The translations under genes and the position numbers were made by a program. The notes beneath the pieces are model-generated. The model was given only the letters and a program-made list of their open reading frames with translations. It had not been told where the DNA came from and ran no database searches. A stretch of DNA of 33,268 nt. It comes from CAUPWF01 sp964367685. Its GTDB lineage: Bacteria; Bacillota; Clostridia; Lachnospirales; Lachnospiraceae. The stretch is taken from NCBI GenBank assembly GCA_964367685.1, contig CAYIYM010000023.1, positions 1-33,268 on the forward strand. The letters run 5' to 3'. The stretch's first letter is position 1. Each line of letters opens with the position of its first letter. Below, in pieces: positions 16,459 to 23,689 of this stretch.

Positions 16459-17000
16459 TTAGTTCTGCATCATCCTATACTCCATAATATGTAACTTAGG
16501 ATTCATCTTCCTTTTCACTCTGCTAATGGTTTTTAATAATTGCTCCAATCCTTTAATCGGTAAATATGCAGCTTGTACTGGAATAATCACCTCATCTGCT
16601 ACCACAAGCGCATTCAAAGTAAGTTGGCCTAAGTTCGGAGAACAATCTACGATAATATAATCATATCGATCACTAATCATTTCAAGATACTCCTTCAAAA
16701 CTGTCTCACTACTCATAATTCCAATCAAAGAAGTTTCTACTCCAGATAGTTCGATATTTGCTGGCATAATATCAATCCCTTCTTCATGATGTAGAATTCC
16801 TGCCTCTAAATCAAAGGCTTCTTCATTTAATACCCATTCCATTACAGTTGCCAATGTAACCTGTAAGCTATCAGGTTGTTGATATCCTAAGGATTCCGTT
16901 AAAGATCCTTGTGGATCGTTATCGATTACTAATACTTTTTGCCTAAATGAACTAACCCCACACCCACATTTACAGCTGTTGTTGTTTTTGCTACTTTATG
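16459..17000 (-). pseudogene. ParA/Soj-family ATPase relic
   Basis: Partition ATPase remnant. Homology starts abruptly with KVAKTTTAVNVGVGLVHLGK (the end of the Walker A, without its KGG), then a one-base deletion near 16935-16940 shifts the frame before VLVIDNDPQGSLTESLGY. The frame continues through EGIDIMPANIELSGVE, the Walker B-like YDYIIVDCSPNLGQLTLNAL and VIIPVQAAYLPIKGLEQLL, and ends prematurely after NPKLHIMEY, about 80 residues short. It is therefore truncated at both ends and frameshifted. The 5' break coincides with a 32-base palindrome. No ParB follows. It suggests that plasmid- or ICE-derived DNA once lay here. Confidence 0.85.
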
Positions 17001-17021
17001 TGAAGCTTCACATAAGGTAGC
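16990..17021. repeat. 32-base near-perfect palindrome
   Basis: Reads GCTAC[T]TTATGTGAAGCT from the left and the same sequence, one base different, from the right strand. It sits exactly where ParA homology breaks off, so it may be an element end or recombination site. Confidence 0.8.
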
Positions 17022-17038
17022 TTATGGAAAGTAAGTTA

Positions 17039-17104
17039 TTATGCAAAGTAGAGCCCATACATTACCTTATTTAGTAGATATGAGCTCATTTTATCTTTGC
17101 ATAA
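17039..17104. repeat. 66-base imperfect inverted repeat beside the recombinase gene
   Basis: Outer arms TTATGCAAAG (17039-17048) and CTTTGCATAA (17095-17104) are perfect; inner arms GAGCCCATA (17051-17059) and TATGAGCTC (17079-17087) match 8 of 9. It lies 13 bases past the recombinase stop. It could be a terminator-like structure or the recombinase's own site. Confidence 0.7.
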
Positions 17105-17117
17105 TTAAGAGTTAAAA

Positions 17118-17873
17118 TTAAAGAGATTTTAGCCAATCGAAAAGATCTTTATTCTTTTTCCAAGCTGGCAATTCTTCTGAAGATGGACTGTCATAAGCTT
17201 CCATTAAAGCTTTATGCTTCATTTTTTCATCAGCTCTAGCGTAGATTTCAGTCGTCGAAATGTCTGAATGACCAAGTAAATCTCTGATATAAACTAGATT
17301 TACTCCTGCCTGTAATAAATGCATCGCCTTGCTATGACATAACCAATGTGGTGTGATTTCTCCGGAGATATTTTTGATACCATTCGCTTGTGCCTGAGTG
17401 GCATATTTTTTCAGGATATATGTAACACCTGCTCGTGTTAAGGCTTTATTACTTCGGTTTGTAAAAAGAGGATTCTTATTATAAGCGGATGATAGTAACC
17501 CTGACATATGAATGTAGTGTTCAATCAATTCGCTTGTTGACCTCATCACTGGAACTATGCGACTTTTTCCACCTTTTCCAGTAAGCATAACTGTAACAGT
17601 GTCATTTAACACAATATCATTAACCTTTAAATCTACGAGTTCTTGTACCCTTGCTCCAGTATCGTAAAGAAGTGTAAGTAATACAGCATCTCTTTTTCCC
17701 TGAATTGTATTTCGGTCAGGTTGTTCCAATAATCCTTTGATGCTATCTAAAGGTAAATACATAAGCGGTGGGGTATCTGTTTTTTTCATTGGAATAGCAA
17801 GAACTTTTTGACATTGTTGCATATACTGTGGTTCTTCTATCATTAAATAGCTAACCCTCTTACTTATATCCAC
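17118..17873 (-). CDS. Tyrosine recombinase/integrase, N-terminally truncated and probably inactive
   Basis: The catalytic domain of a XerD-like integrase is present: Arg I in DTGARVQELVDL, the beta-hairpin lysine in GKGGKSRIVPV, LLGHSDISTT and the nucleophile Tyr in TEIYARAD. The box II motif normally H-x-L-R-H reads PHWLCHSKAM: the second catalytic arginine is cysteine (TGT, one transition from CGT), which should abolish strand cleavage. At 251 residues the protein lacks about 75-80 residues of the N-terminal core-binding domain; homology begins near SYLMIEEPQYMQQCQ, preceded by a GTG with no ribosome site. The remnant sits between two strong inverted repeats and the operator region of the XRE gene, suggesting a decayed mobile element. 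Confidence 0.85.
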   Translation of the reverse strand: MDISKRVSYLMIEEPQYMQQCQKVLAIPMKKTDTPPLMYLPLDSIKGLLEQPDRNTIQGKRDAVLLTLLYDTGARVQELVDLKVNDIVLNDTVTVMLTGKGGKSRIVPVMRSTSELIEHYIHMSGLLSSAYNKNPLFTNRSNKALTRAGVTYILKKYATQAQANGIKNISGEITPHWLCHSKAMHLLQAGVNLVYIRDLLGHSDISTTEIYARADEKMKHKALMEAYDSPSSEELPAWKKNKDLFDWLKSL

Positions 17874-17967
17874 TGAGAGAAGGTCTTTGTTACCCCTAGT
17901 TTGAAAAAAAGTTGAAAAATTTTACAAATACTGTAGCTATAATGTTTATCGCGAATCTTATTACTTT

Positions 17968-17994
17968 GGCTCCTGCTATCACAGGGGCTTTTTC
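17968..17994 (+). terminator. Possible terminator upstream of the XRE gene
   Basis: GGCTCCTG (17968-17975) can pair, with G-T wobbles, with CAGGGGCT (17982-17989), followed by a T-rich tract. No plus-strand gene ends here now, so it may insulate the regulator or belong to a lost gene. Confidence 0.4.
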
Positions 17995-18073
17995 TTTGTA
18001 CTCTTTTTCCTTTCAATCATTTTTAATACATATTCCCTTAGTTTAGTTCTCCGCCTCTTTCCTTTTTTATTTC

Positions 18074-18159
18074 CAGAAGTAAATTTGTTTCTATACACGC
18101 ATTACGCAGAACTATATTTGTTTCTGTCAAATACTTTTCAGAAGTTTTTTTATTTCTAT
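18074..18159. promoter_or_regulatory. Three operator-like repeats upstream of the XRE regulator
   Basis: Three 21-base direct repeats at 18074-18094, 18107-18127 and 18139-18159, spaced 33 and 32 bases (about three helical turns). Each has the dyad form AGAAnn-AT-rich-nnTTCT; copy 1 is AGAAGTAAATTTGTTTCT, nearly a perfect palindrome. They abut the promoter of the regulator, so autoregulation is likely (inference). Confidence 0.7.
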
Positions 18160-18160
18160 T

Positions 18161-18190
18161 TTTTCAATCTCAATTATTCTGTGGTAAAAT
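18161..18190 (+). promoter_or_regulatory. Promoter of the XRE regulator gene
   Basis: TTTTCA (18161-18166) and TAAAAT (18185-18190), 18-base spacing, immediately after the last operator-like repeat. AGGTGA (18211-18216) is 8 bases before the ATG at 18225. Confidence 0.5.
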
Positions 18191-18224
18191 ATCTATATAA
18201 TTAGTAAATGAGGTGATTATTTAA

Positions 18225-19187
18225 ATGTCTGTAGGAAGTAAAATCAGAACAATTCGTGTCCTAAGAGGTATGACACAAAAGGAATTAGGGAAACAGGTAG
18301 GATTTTCAGCTACAACAGCTGATGTGCGTATCCGCCAATATGAAAGCAATAAAATGGTACCTAAAGAAGAAAAATTAAACGAAATCGCCAATGCACTTGG
18401 TGTCGATGCTAGTGCCTTAAAAGATCACGATATTTATTCTGACTTAGATTTGATGCAAATCCTATTTGAATTAGAAGATACTTGGGGGTTAGAACTACAC
18501 AAGGAGAACGGAAGATACATACTTAATTTTGACGAAGAGAATCCGCTTACACGATACACTACTCATAACCTAGACTGTTGGTATCGTGCTCAGGACAAAG
18601 TACCTAATGATGCAACTGATCCAAATTATGGTGCTGCAAAAGAAACATATAAACTTTGGAAACATAGCTTTCCACTGGATAAGAACAGACTAGAACGCTT
18701 TAATGAAGATAAAGTTGCTGATAAATATGCATCACTCGTCACAGAATCTATGGAATCAGGCTACACCATCGAGCGTGTGAAAGACTTTATATTGGTGTTT
18801 GAAAAATTAATACGAAATGGTATTGAAATCGAATTGGTACATGCTCCAGAATTCTCAAGAGTAGGATGTAATGTTGTCGGAGTAATCCTAAAACATAGCC
18901 AGCTACTCAATGCTACTGATGCAGCTGCAGAAGCTTATGTAGAATATCTCTCTATGATACAGTGTATTGAAAAAATGGATATTGAAATAGAACGTGCAAC
19001 TAGCACTTTTAAGGGCGAAACCTTAAACTATGCATATTTCTTTGATTCACCACTGTCAACAGCATTGAATACTGTAGTTAGAAAACTTATGACTGCATAT
19101 AAAGATGGAATGATAGATGACAGAATGGTACAGATGGAATATGAGGATAGTTTGAGCACATTTAATGTCAGAATTAGAAACGACTAA
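18225..19187 (+). CDS. XRE-family transcriptional regulator with a large C-terminal domain
   Basis: The N-terminal helix-turn-helix (about 5-62) has the classic layout KIRTIRVLRGMTQKELGKQV, RIRQYESNKMVP and LNEIANALGV. Residues 70-320 form an unassigned domain with several predicted helices and a WxxxD/LWKHSFPLDKNR segment near 140; it may sense a ligand or protein. It probably binds the three palindromic repeats just upstream. The next gene (DUF1643) begins 39 bases after its stop on the same strand, so they may be cotranscribed. No membrane segment. Confidence 0.85.
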   Translation: MSVGSKIRTIRVLRGMTQKELGKQVGFSATTADVRIRQYESNKMVPKEEKLNEIANALGVDASALKDHDIYSDLDLMQILFELEDTWGLELHKENGRYILNFDEENPLTRYTTHNLDCWYRAQDKVPNDATDPNYGAAKETYKLWKHSFPLDKNRLERFNEDKVADKYASLVTESMESGYTIERVKDFILVFEKLIRNGIEIELVHAPEFSRVGCNVVGVILKHSQLLNATDAAAEAYVEYLSMIQCIEKMDIEIERATSTFKGETLNYAYFFDSPLSTALNTVVRKLMTAYKDGMIDDRMVQMEYEDSLSTFNVRIRND

Positions 19188-19226
19188 AGCTTATTATAAC
19201 TTCACAATACGAAAGAAGGTAGATTG

Positions 19227-19943
19227 ATGGATAATTGGATTTATGAACACTCTGATGACAATACGAGTAGATATGCGCTTGGCACAAAAGGCGAACGAAC
19301 CCTTATCTGTTTTGGTGTGAATCCTAGTACTGCAGAGCCAACAAACTTGGATCCAACACTGAAAAGTGTTGAACGAATTGCACTGCAACATGGCTATGAT
19401 AGCTTTCTCATGCTTAATTTATATCCTCAGCGAGCGACTAATCCGAAAGATATGGACAAAACTCGAAATAGGAAAATAGGGAAGAAAAACCTAGAAGTTA
19501 TCACTAAATACTTATCTCAAGGAAATTGCGATATCTGGGCTGCTTGGGGAACACTTATTACAACAAGACCTTACTTGGCATCCTATTTATATAACATTTA
19601 TTACTCTTGCCATGGACAAGGTAACAACTGGTACACTAGAGGTAATATATCAAAAGATGGACACCCACATCATCCACTTTATGTAAAGAAAACAGATACA
19701 CTTAAATCATTTGATATGGATGAATATCTCACAAAATATATAACTCCGCTGTTATATGCTAATAGAAAAGACGATTTGCAATTTTTTCCTGTACTTCAAT
19801 CAGACTTGCATTGTAAAGATTGTATTTTTAGATATGACACAACAACAGTACTTGGAAATATTTCACGATGTGAAGTGTATCCAGATGAAAAGCCAAATAG
19901 CATACTACTTGGAAATAAATGTGATGAATATGTGATAGATTGA
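19227..19943 (+). CDS. DUF1643 domain protein with C-terminal cysteine motif
   Basis: The N-terminal 165 residues match DUF1643: RYALGTKGERTLICFGVNPS, the conserved NPSTA(E)...DPTLKSVERIA, FLMLNLYPQRATNP and IWAAWGTLI, then DGHPHHPLYV. These proteins occur in phages and mobile islands and their function is unknown. The last 45 residues add CKDCIFRYDTT, RCEVYPDEK and NKCDEYV, a four-cysteine arrangement that could bind zinc or an iron-sulfur cluster. GAAGG stands 7 bases before the ATG at 19227; the in-frame TTG three bases earlier is not needed. It follows the XRE gene and precedes, after 200 bases and a new promoter, the ExbB-like operon. Confidence 0.85.
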   Translation: MDNWIYEHSDDNTSRYALGTKGERTLICFGVNPSTAEPTNLDPTLKSVERIALQHGYDSFLMLNLYPQRATNPKDMDKTRNRKIGKKNLEVITKYLSQGNCDIWAAWGTLITTRPYLASYLYNIYYSCHGQGNNWYTRGNISKDGHPHHPLYVKKTDTLKSFDMDEYLTKYITPLLYANRKDDLQFFPVLQSDLHCKDCIFRYDTTTVLGNISRCEVYPDEKPNSILLGNKCDEYVID

Positions 19944-20083
19944 AATTCACCTCGACTCTGTCAGTACACATTTCAAAATTCAAACCAAAGGAGAATCTTA
20001 CAAATGGAGAGTTGAACACGGGAAACTAATAGTAGATAAACCGACTTAGTAATTATGATTTATGCTGATAAATACGACAATTA

Positions 20084-20112
20084 TTGACAAAAAGTTGTTT
20101 GAGGATTATCAT
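20084..20112 (+). promoter_or_regulatory. Sigma-A promoter of the ExbB/ExbD-like operon
   Basis: TTGACA (20084-20089) and TATCAT (20107-20112), 17-base spacing; transcription would start near 20119. This marks the following genes as a separate transcription unit. The preceding stretch to 19944 holds only a short open frame ending at 20049 that looks like a coding remnant. Confidence 0.75.
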
Positions 20113-20143
20113 TTATATAAAACTAGTGATTTCGAGGTGCTAT

Positions 20144-20656
20144 ATGCAGAACATATTTTTTGATAATTTTATAAAATTCGATTGGTTCATTTTTTTCGCT
20201 GCGGTAATAAACGGAGTCGTTTTTTTCTGTACACATAAAAAAGCTAAGAAGCTATACAATCATTTTATATCACCATCAAATTTAAATCATGTACCAAAAG
20301 AAGTGAAAAAAAGGCTCAAATCAAATACCACAAAAGGAAAAAAATTATCAACGAATGAACTAATTGAAACTAGAACTGAAATGAATAGAAGTTATGCTTT
20401 TTATTCAAATATAACCTCTGCATTTCCTCTATTAGGTATGTTAGGAACCGTTATATCTTTACTAAACATGTCCAATACCATAGGGACTGAAGCAACTACA
20501 AATTTTTATGCTGCCCTGACTTCCACTATGTATGGAGTAATATTTGCAATGATATTTAAATTATTAGATTCTACAATCTCATACAAAATAGAAACCAATG
20601 AAATCTGCATGAATCATTTGTTAAATCCAAATACTTCAGTTAAAGATGGTGAATAA
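20144..20656 (+). CDS. ExbB/TolQ/MotA-like proton-channel subunit
   Basis: 170-residue membrane protein. One membrane segment near the N-terminus (about 13-31, FDWFIFFAAVINGVVFF), a basic cytoplasmic loop of about 70 residues (KKVKKRLKSN-like), then two membrane segments in the conserved ExbB/TolQ block: SAFPLLGMLGTVISLLNM (about 92-109) and FYAALTSTMYGVIFAMIFKL (about 117-136). In this family pentamers form a proton channel around ExbD/TolR/MotB helices. The frame is open to TTG at 20084, but that TTG is the -35 box; GAGGTG lies 6 bases before the ATG at 20144. Its stop overlaps the next start (TAATG). It lacks the long coiled-coil tail of Zorya ZorA. Confidence 0.8.
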   Translation: MQNIFFDNFIKFDWFIFFAAVINGVVFFCTHKKAKKLYNHFISPSNLNHVPKEVKKRLKSNTTKGKKLSTNELIETRTEMNRSYAFYSNITSAFPLLGMLGTVISLLNMSNTIGTEATTNFYAALTSTMYGVIFAMIFKLLDSTISYKIETNEICMNHLLNPNTSVKDGE

Positions 20657-21264
20657 TGAAAAAGAAAAATATTATTTTAGATTTTACATCATTGCTAGAT
20701 ATAATTATGATTCTTCTGTTTGTAGTTCTTCTAAACACTCAACAGAATGCAGCTAATGAAATTGAAAAGAGCGAAAGTACTATTCAACAATTATCTATTG
20801 AAAATGATGTTTTAAAAAAAGAAACAGAAGCAATTGAACTTGATTCAGCTAACCATGTTGAAGTCTATGGATCAGTTATTGATAAAATGACAAAGATAAA
20901 TTTAATTTGTACAACATCAGTCGATACAGAGACAGGTGCATCAATAGTAAATATTGATGTAGTTGTAAACACTCAAGAAGATAGTATTTCAACTGCAAAG
21001 GAAACCTTTGTTATTCCACATGAATTGGACTTATCTTCAGGCGAGAGAAAAATATTAATTGCAAATCAAACCACCGATTTTAGTGAGCTTTTGTATAATA
21101 TACTTGAAATTGATGATAGCCCCTTATATTGGTTCATGGTTCAATACGATTATAATAATGTAGATTTCACCTATTCGGATTTGAATATTATTTATGATTC
21201 TATTGATAATGTGGAACTATCACTGTCTAAAGAGTGTTATATCGAGGAAATAAACATAAAGTAA
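20656..21264 (+). CDS. ExbD/TolR/MotB-like membrane protein
   Basis: 202 residues: a short basic N-terminus, a single membrane helix DFTSLLDIIMILLFVVLL (9-26) with the Asp at position 15 in the place of the proton-carrying aspartate of ExbD/TolR/MotB, a coiled coil (about 34-62, NEIEKSESTIQQLSIENDVLK) and a mostly beta extracytoplasmic domain to the end. No peptidoglycan-binding OmpA signature is visible. It overlaps the ExbB-like gene by one base (TAATG) and is followed after 11 bases by a third membrane-anchored gene, so all three should be made together. Likely stator partner of the upstream channel subunit. Confidence 0.75.
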   Translation: MKKKNIILDFTSLLDIIMILLFVVLLNTQQNAANEIEKSESTIQQLSIENDVLKKETEAIELDSANHVEVYGSVIDKMTKINLICTTSVDTETGASIVNIDVVVNTQEDSISTAKETFVIPHELDLSSGERKILIANQTTDFSELLYNILEIDDSPLYWFMVQYDYNNVDFTYSDLNIIYDSIDNVELSLSKECYIEEINIK

Positions 21265-21275
21265 AGAGGTATAAA

Positions 21276-21623
21276 ATGAAAAAAATGTTAGCAATATTTG
21301 CAATAATTATATTAATTCTAGTACTATTAGTATTTAACTTTGGATTAGGCGGTAATGGTGGTAGTGGTTCTGGAGAAAATACTGAAAACAAAGCACAAGG
21401 CACTTCTACTGAAACCACCAAAGATAATGTGACCACTATAGAAATTAATAAAGATAAATACTTAGTAAATGGAGAAACCCTATCTATCACAAAAATTGAA
21501 GCACTACTAAGCAATGATAGTTCAACAGAATTTATTGTTGTTGATAATTACGGTTCAGCTAAATCTTGGGATGAATTACAAGAATTGTTTTTTGAGTACG
21601 GAAAACAATATATAGAAGAATAG
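21276..21623 (+). CDS. Membrane-anchored extracytoplasmic protein, ExbD-like fold, third gene of the operon
   Basis: 115 residues: an N-terminal membrane anchor (MKKMLAIFAIIILILVLLVF), a Gly/Ser/Thr/Asn-rich linker (about 24-48) and a C-terminal domain of about 65 residues. That domain, TTIEINKDKYLVNGETLSIT... FIVVDNYGSAKSWDELQELF, has the strand order and the I-V-[ND]-G... spacing of the periplasmic ExbD/TolR domain, including a charged/aromatic ending. There is no acidic residue in the membrane helix, so it would not itself conduct protons. AAAGAGG precedes the ATG; the frame extends to TTG-type starts upstream that overlap the previous gene. Probable outer-face partner of the ExbB/ExbD pair. 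Confidence 0.65.
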   Translation: MKKMLAIFAIIILILVLLVFNFGLGGNGGSGSGENTENKAQGTSTETTKDNVTTIEINKDKYLVNGETLSITKIEALLSNDSSTEFIVVDNYGSAKSWDELQELFFEYGKQYIEE

Positions 21624-21754
21624 TAATTCTTCCCTACCTGCCCTACACTTATATAGGGCAAAGATTTACCGCTTCCGTGTACCTTGTAATCCTTCTAATG
21701 GTGAATCAGCTTCAGATACTATATAATTAATTTCAAAAAAGGAAGTGAATTTCT

Positions 21755-21976
21755 ATGATATGCCCAAAGTGTGGTAGCAATAGTGTTATAACCCAGATTA
21801 AAACAGATATCAGAACCAAGCACAGGGGATGCTTGGGTTGGTTCTTTTGGATTCTCCTAGCAATATGCACTTGCGGTCTAATACTGATTATACCGCTTAT
21901 TACTAATTCTAAAACCAAAACTAAACACCGCACTATGGCAGTTTGCCAGGATTGTGGAAAAACTTGGAAAGTATAA
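21755..21976 (+). CDS. Small zinc-ribbon membrane protein
   Basis: 73 residues with CPKCGSN at the N-terminus and CQDCGKTWKV at the C-terminus, together a plausible four-cysteine zinc ribbon, flanking a hydrophobic hairpin (GWFFWILLAICTCGLILIIPLI, about 30-51; split across two short membrane spans). Both ribbon halves would face the cytoplasm. AAGGAAGTGA precedes the ATG. It comes 130 bases after the ExbD-fold gene on the same strand; small proteins of this type are common in prophages and islands and may be unrelated to the operon. Confidence 0.65.
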   Translation: MICPKCGSNSVITQIKTDIRTKHRGCLGWFFWILLAICTCGLILIIPLITNSKTKTKHRTMAVCQDCGKTWKV

Positions 21977-21992
21977 ATCCGTAACGAATAGC

Positions 21993-22036
21993 TACCAACC
22001 GAAAGCCTATTTCTATTTTATCACTTTCGGTTGGTA
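21993..22036. terminator. Hairpin between the convergent zinc-ribbon and HNH genes
   Basis: A perfect 13-bp inverted repeat (TACCAACCGAAAG at 21993-22005 facing CTTTCGGTTGGTA at 22024-22036) with an 18-base loop. T tracts are weak on both sides, but its place between convergent genes suits a bidirectional terminator. Confidence 0.6.
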
Positions 22037-22077
22037 CATAACTTTATGTAACTTCTACTTCCATTAATTTTCTATTT

Positions 22078-22653
22078 TTACACTATATGTTTTTTTGTTA
22101 CGCTGTACCACTCTCTAATTTTTTTTGTCTCTAACAAGGATTTATTTTCATCTACTATTTTAATAAATAACTGTGATAATCCATCCCATTCCACAATATC
22201 ACCTCGAGGCTTCAACGTCCATCCTAACTGATCTAACGTAAAATTGCTTTTGGCTGAATTATTTACCATAGATGTTGTCGCCCAATTCGTAACCTTATCT
22301 TCTCCTCCATGTGCAATTGGCACTATATGGTCTATCGTTGGTTGAAACTCCCAATAAGCCATATGGCATTCATCTGTTTTCCAGTGAGCCTGATACGGAA
22401 ACTCTTCTGGCATTTTTTCTGATAGTACACGTAGCATCCCTGGATTAATCAATTTATCCCCTGAATATCTATCCATAAATCCATCTCTAAAAAATTGTCC
22501 CATCATTTCTTGCATGGTATATGTTCGTAACTCCTTTTTAACTGGTATAAAAGGATACTTCTTATTGACTAATCCTTTTGCAGTATTGTACTCACCGACT
22601 TCAATGAGTTTTGCTACTTGTTTCAATATCTCTACTTTGATATCATTTACCAT
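22078..22653 (-). CDS. HNH endonuclease
   Basis: 191 residues. The HNH fold lies at about 118-165: PTIDHIVPIAHGGEDKVTNW with DHI providing the first His pair, then TTSMVNNSAKSNFTLDQLGW with the N and final Asn/Lys positions. Before it, RYSGDKLINPGMLRVLSEKM and FPYQAHWK with a following CHMAYWE are typical of a solitary HNH subfamily widespread in bacteria. Metal-dependent DNA cleavage is expected. It is transcribed towards the zinc-ribbon gene and has its own ribosome site. Could be a defence nuclease (compare the HNH protein of type II Zorya) or an unrelated island gene. Confidence 0.85.
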   Translation of the reverse strand: MVNDIKVEILKQVAKLIEVGEYNTAKGLVNKKYPFIPVKKELRTYTMQEMMGQFFRDGFMDRYSGDKLINPGMLRVLSEKMPEEFPYQAHWKTDECHMAYWEFQPTIDHIVPIAHGGEDKVTNWATTSMVNNSAKSNFTLDQLGWTLKPRGDIVEWDGLSQLFIKIVDENKSLLETKKIREWYSVTKKHIV

Positions 22654-22679
22654 TCCTATCAGCCCCCTCTAATAAAATA

Positions 22680-23254
22680 TTAGTCTTTTAGCCCGTTCTG
22701 TGGATATGAGGGATGTAAAATTTCATAATACTCAATTCCCTTGTGACTAAACATTCCTTTTCTTACTTTCTTATATTGAATACCCTTGTTTTCGTAATCT
22801 TCAATTGCAAATTCTTTTACTAATGCCATAAATACATCATCACATGTAAACACATATTTTGCATTACATTCCTTTATTTTAGATTGTTGCTATTTCTGCT
22901 TTATCTTCAGGACTTAGCTTCTTGTATGCCTCATTATTTGATGTGATTGTGTCTCTTTCTTCTACTATGTTTAATATATTACAATATGCTGCATTTTTTA
23001 ATTCTCGCTTTGAAGCATATTTGCAAAGTACTTTCTCTAAATAATTTTTATATCTCGTTCCTGTACTTTTTTCCCTCCCCTTCATTTCACTATGCATTAT
23101 TGGATTCATAACCTTCTTAAACCAAAAGCAAGACTTCTCACCTCCTCCATCATTACTTTCTCTCAATATAATAAGAGCTCCGTTGAAATCTTTTTTAGTA
23201 CTCAAATATCCTTCAATCTCTTTATTACAACTGTTTTTTTTGGAAACCACTCAT
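22680..23254 (-). pseudogene. Frameshifted gene, possible uracil-DNA-glycosylase-fold protein
   Basis: A strong start (AGGAGGC, then ATG at 23254) reads MSGFQKKQ and hits a stop after a run of eight A. One base of slippage in that run restores the frame SCNKEIEGYLSTKKDFNGAL, which runs to 22879. A second shift of one base near 22885 then links it to KIKECNAKYVFTCDDVFMAL and the ending EYYEILHPSYPQNGLKD. The order (alpha/beta start with LIILRES, mid-region NAAYCNIL, a C-x-A-K-Y-V-F strand, terminal HPS) resembles uracil-DNA-glycosylase-superfamily proteins, but this is a guess from layout. The gene as given cannot make a full protein. Confidence 0.6.
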
Positions 23255-23390
23255 TTTCTTCTTGCCTCCTTATTTATTAATTTCAATATTCTTATATGTT
23301 CTATATTAACGCTTTAGGTGGCAGTCTGGCAACACTCATTATGCTATTTTTGTTAAAGGATTTATACTACAATTTCTGAAGAATTAAGTT

Positions 23391-23412
23391 TTTGCTGACA
23401 TTTTGCTGACAT
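23391..23412. repeat. Perfect 11-base tandem repeat TTTGCTGACAT
   Basis: Two head-to-tail copies. Shares GCTGACATTTT with the element at 8034-8051. Function not evident. Confidence 0.6.
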
Positions 23413-23413
23413 G

Positions 23414-23446
23414 AAAAATGGAACCCCTTATAAAATAAGGGGTTCC
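23414..23446 (-). terminator. Terminator downstream of the second winged-helix relic
   Basis: GGAACCCCTTAT (23420-23431) and ATAAGGGGTTCC (23435-23446) form a perfect 12-bp stem with a 3-base loop, followed on the minus strand by five T. Of the gene-free stretch 23281-23689 this, the adjacent tandem repeat and some coding-like debris are all that I can see. Confidence 0.85.
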
Positions 23447-23689
23447 AGCGATATTCAACTACTCCATTTCTGAACATTCTTTCTTTAACTTAACTATATT
23501 TGTTTAAGTTCGTTCACTTTTATTCTCTTTATTATCAATAATCTCTATATAATTTTGCCTTACTGATTTAGTGTTGCCATATTGTTGCCAATATTGATTA
23601 CGACTGTCTATATATTTCATTCTAATTCTTTTACACAAAATGTCAAGTATCCAAATAATAATTCTTATCACATTCGATTAAAGATTTGA

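Noticed and set aside
18074..18159. Replication origin iterons
   Set aside because: No replication initiator gene nearby; the repeats abut the promoter of an XRE regulator, so operators fit better.
20084..20143. N-terminal extension of the ExbB-like protein from a TTG
   Set aside because: The TTG is part of the TTGACA -35 box; the ATG at 20144 has the ribosome site and gives the family-like start.
20084..22653. Naming the locus as a standard Zorya type II system
   Set aside because: The channel protein lacks the long ZorA tail, the HNH gene is on the opposite strand, and a third ExbD-fold gene is not part of Zorya as I know it.
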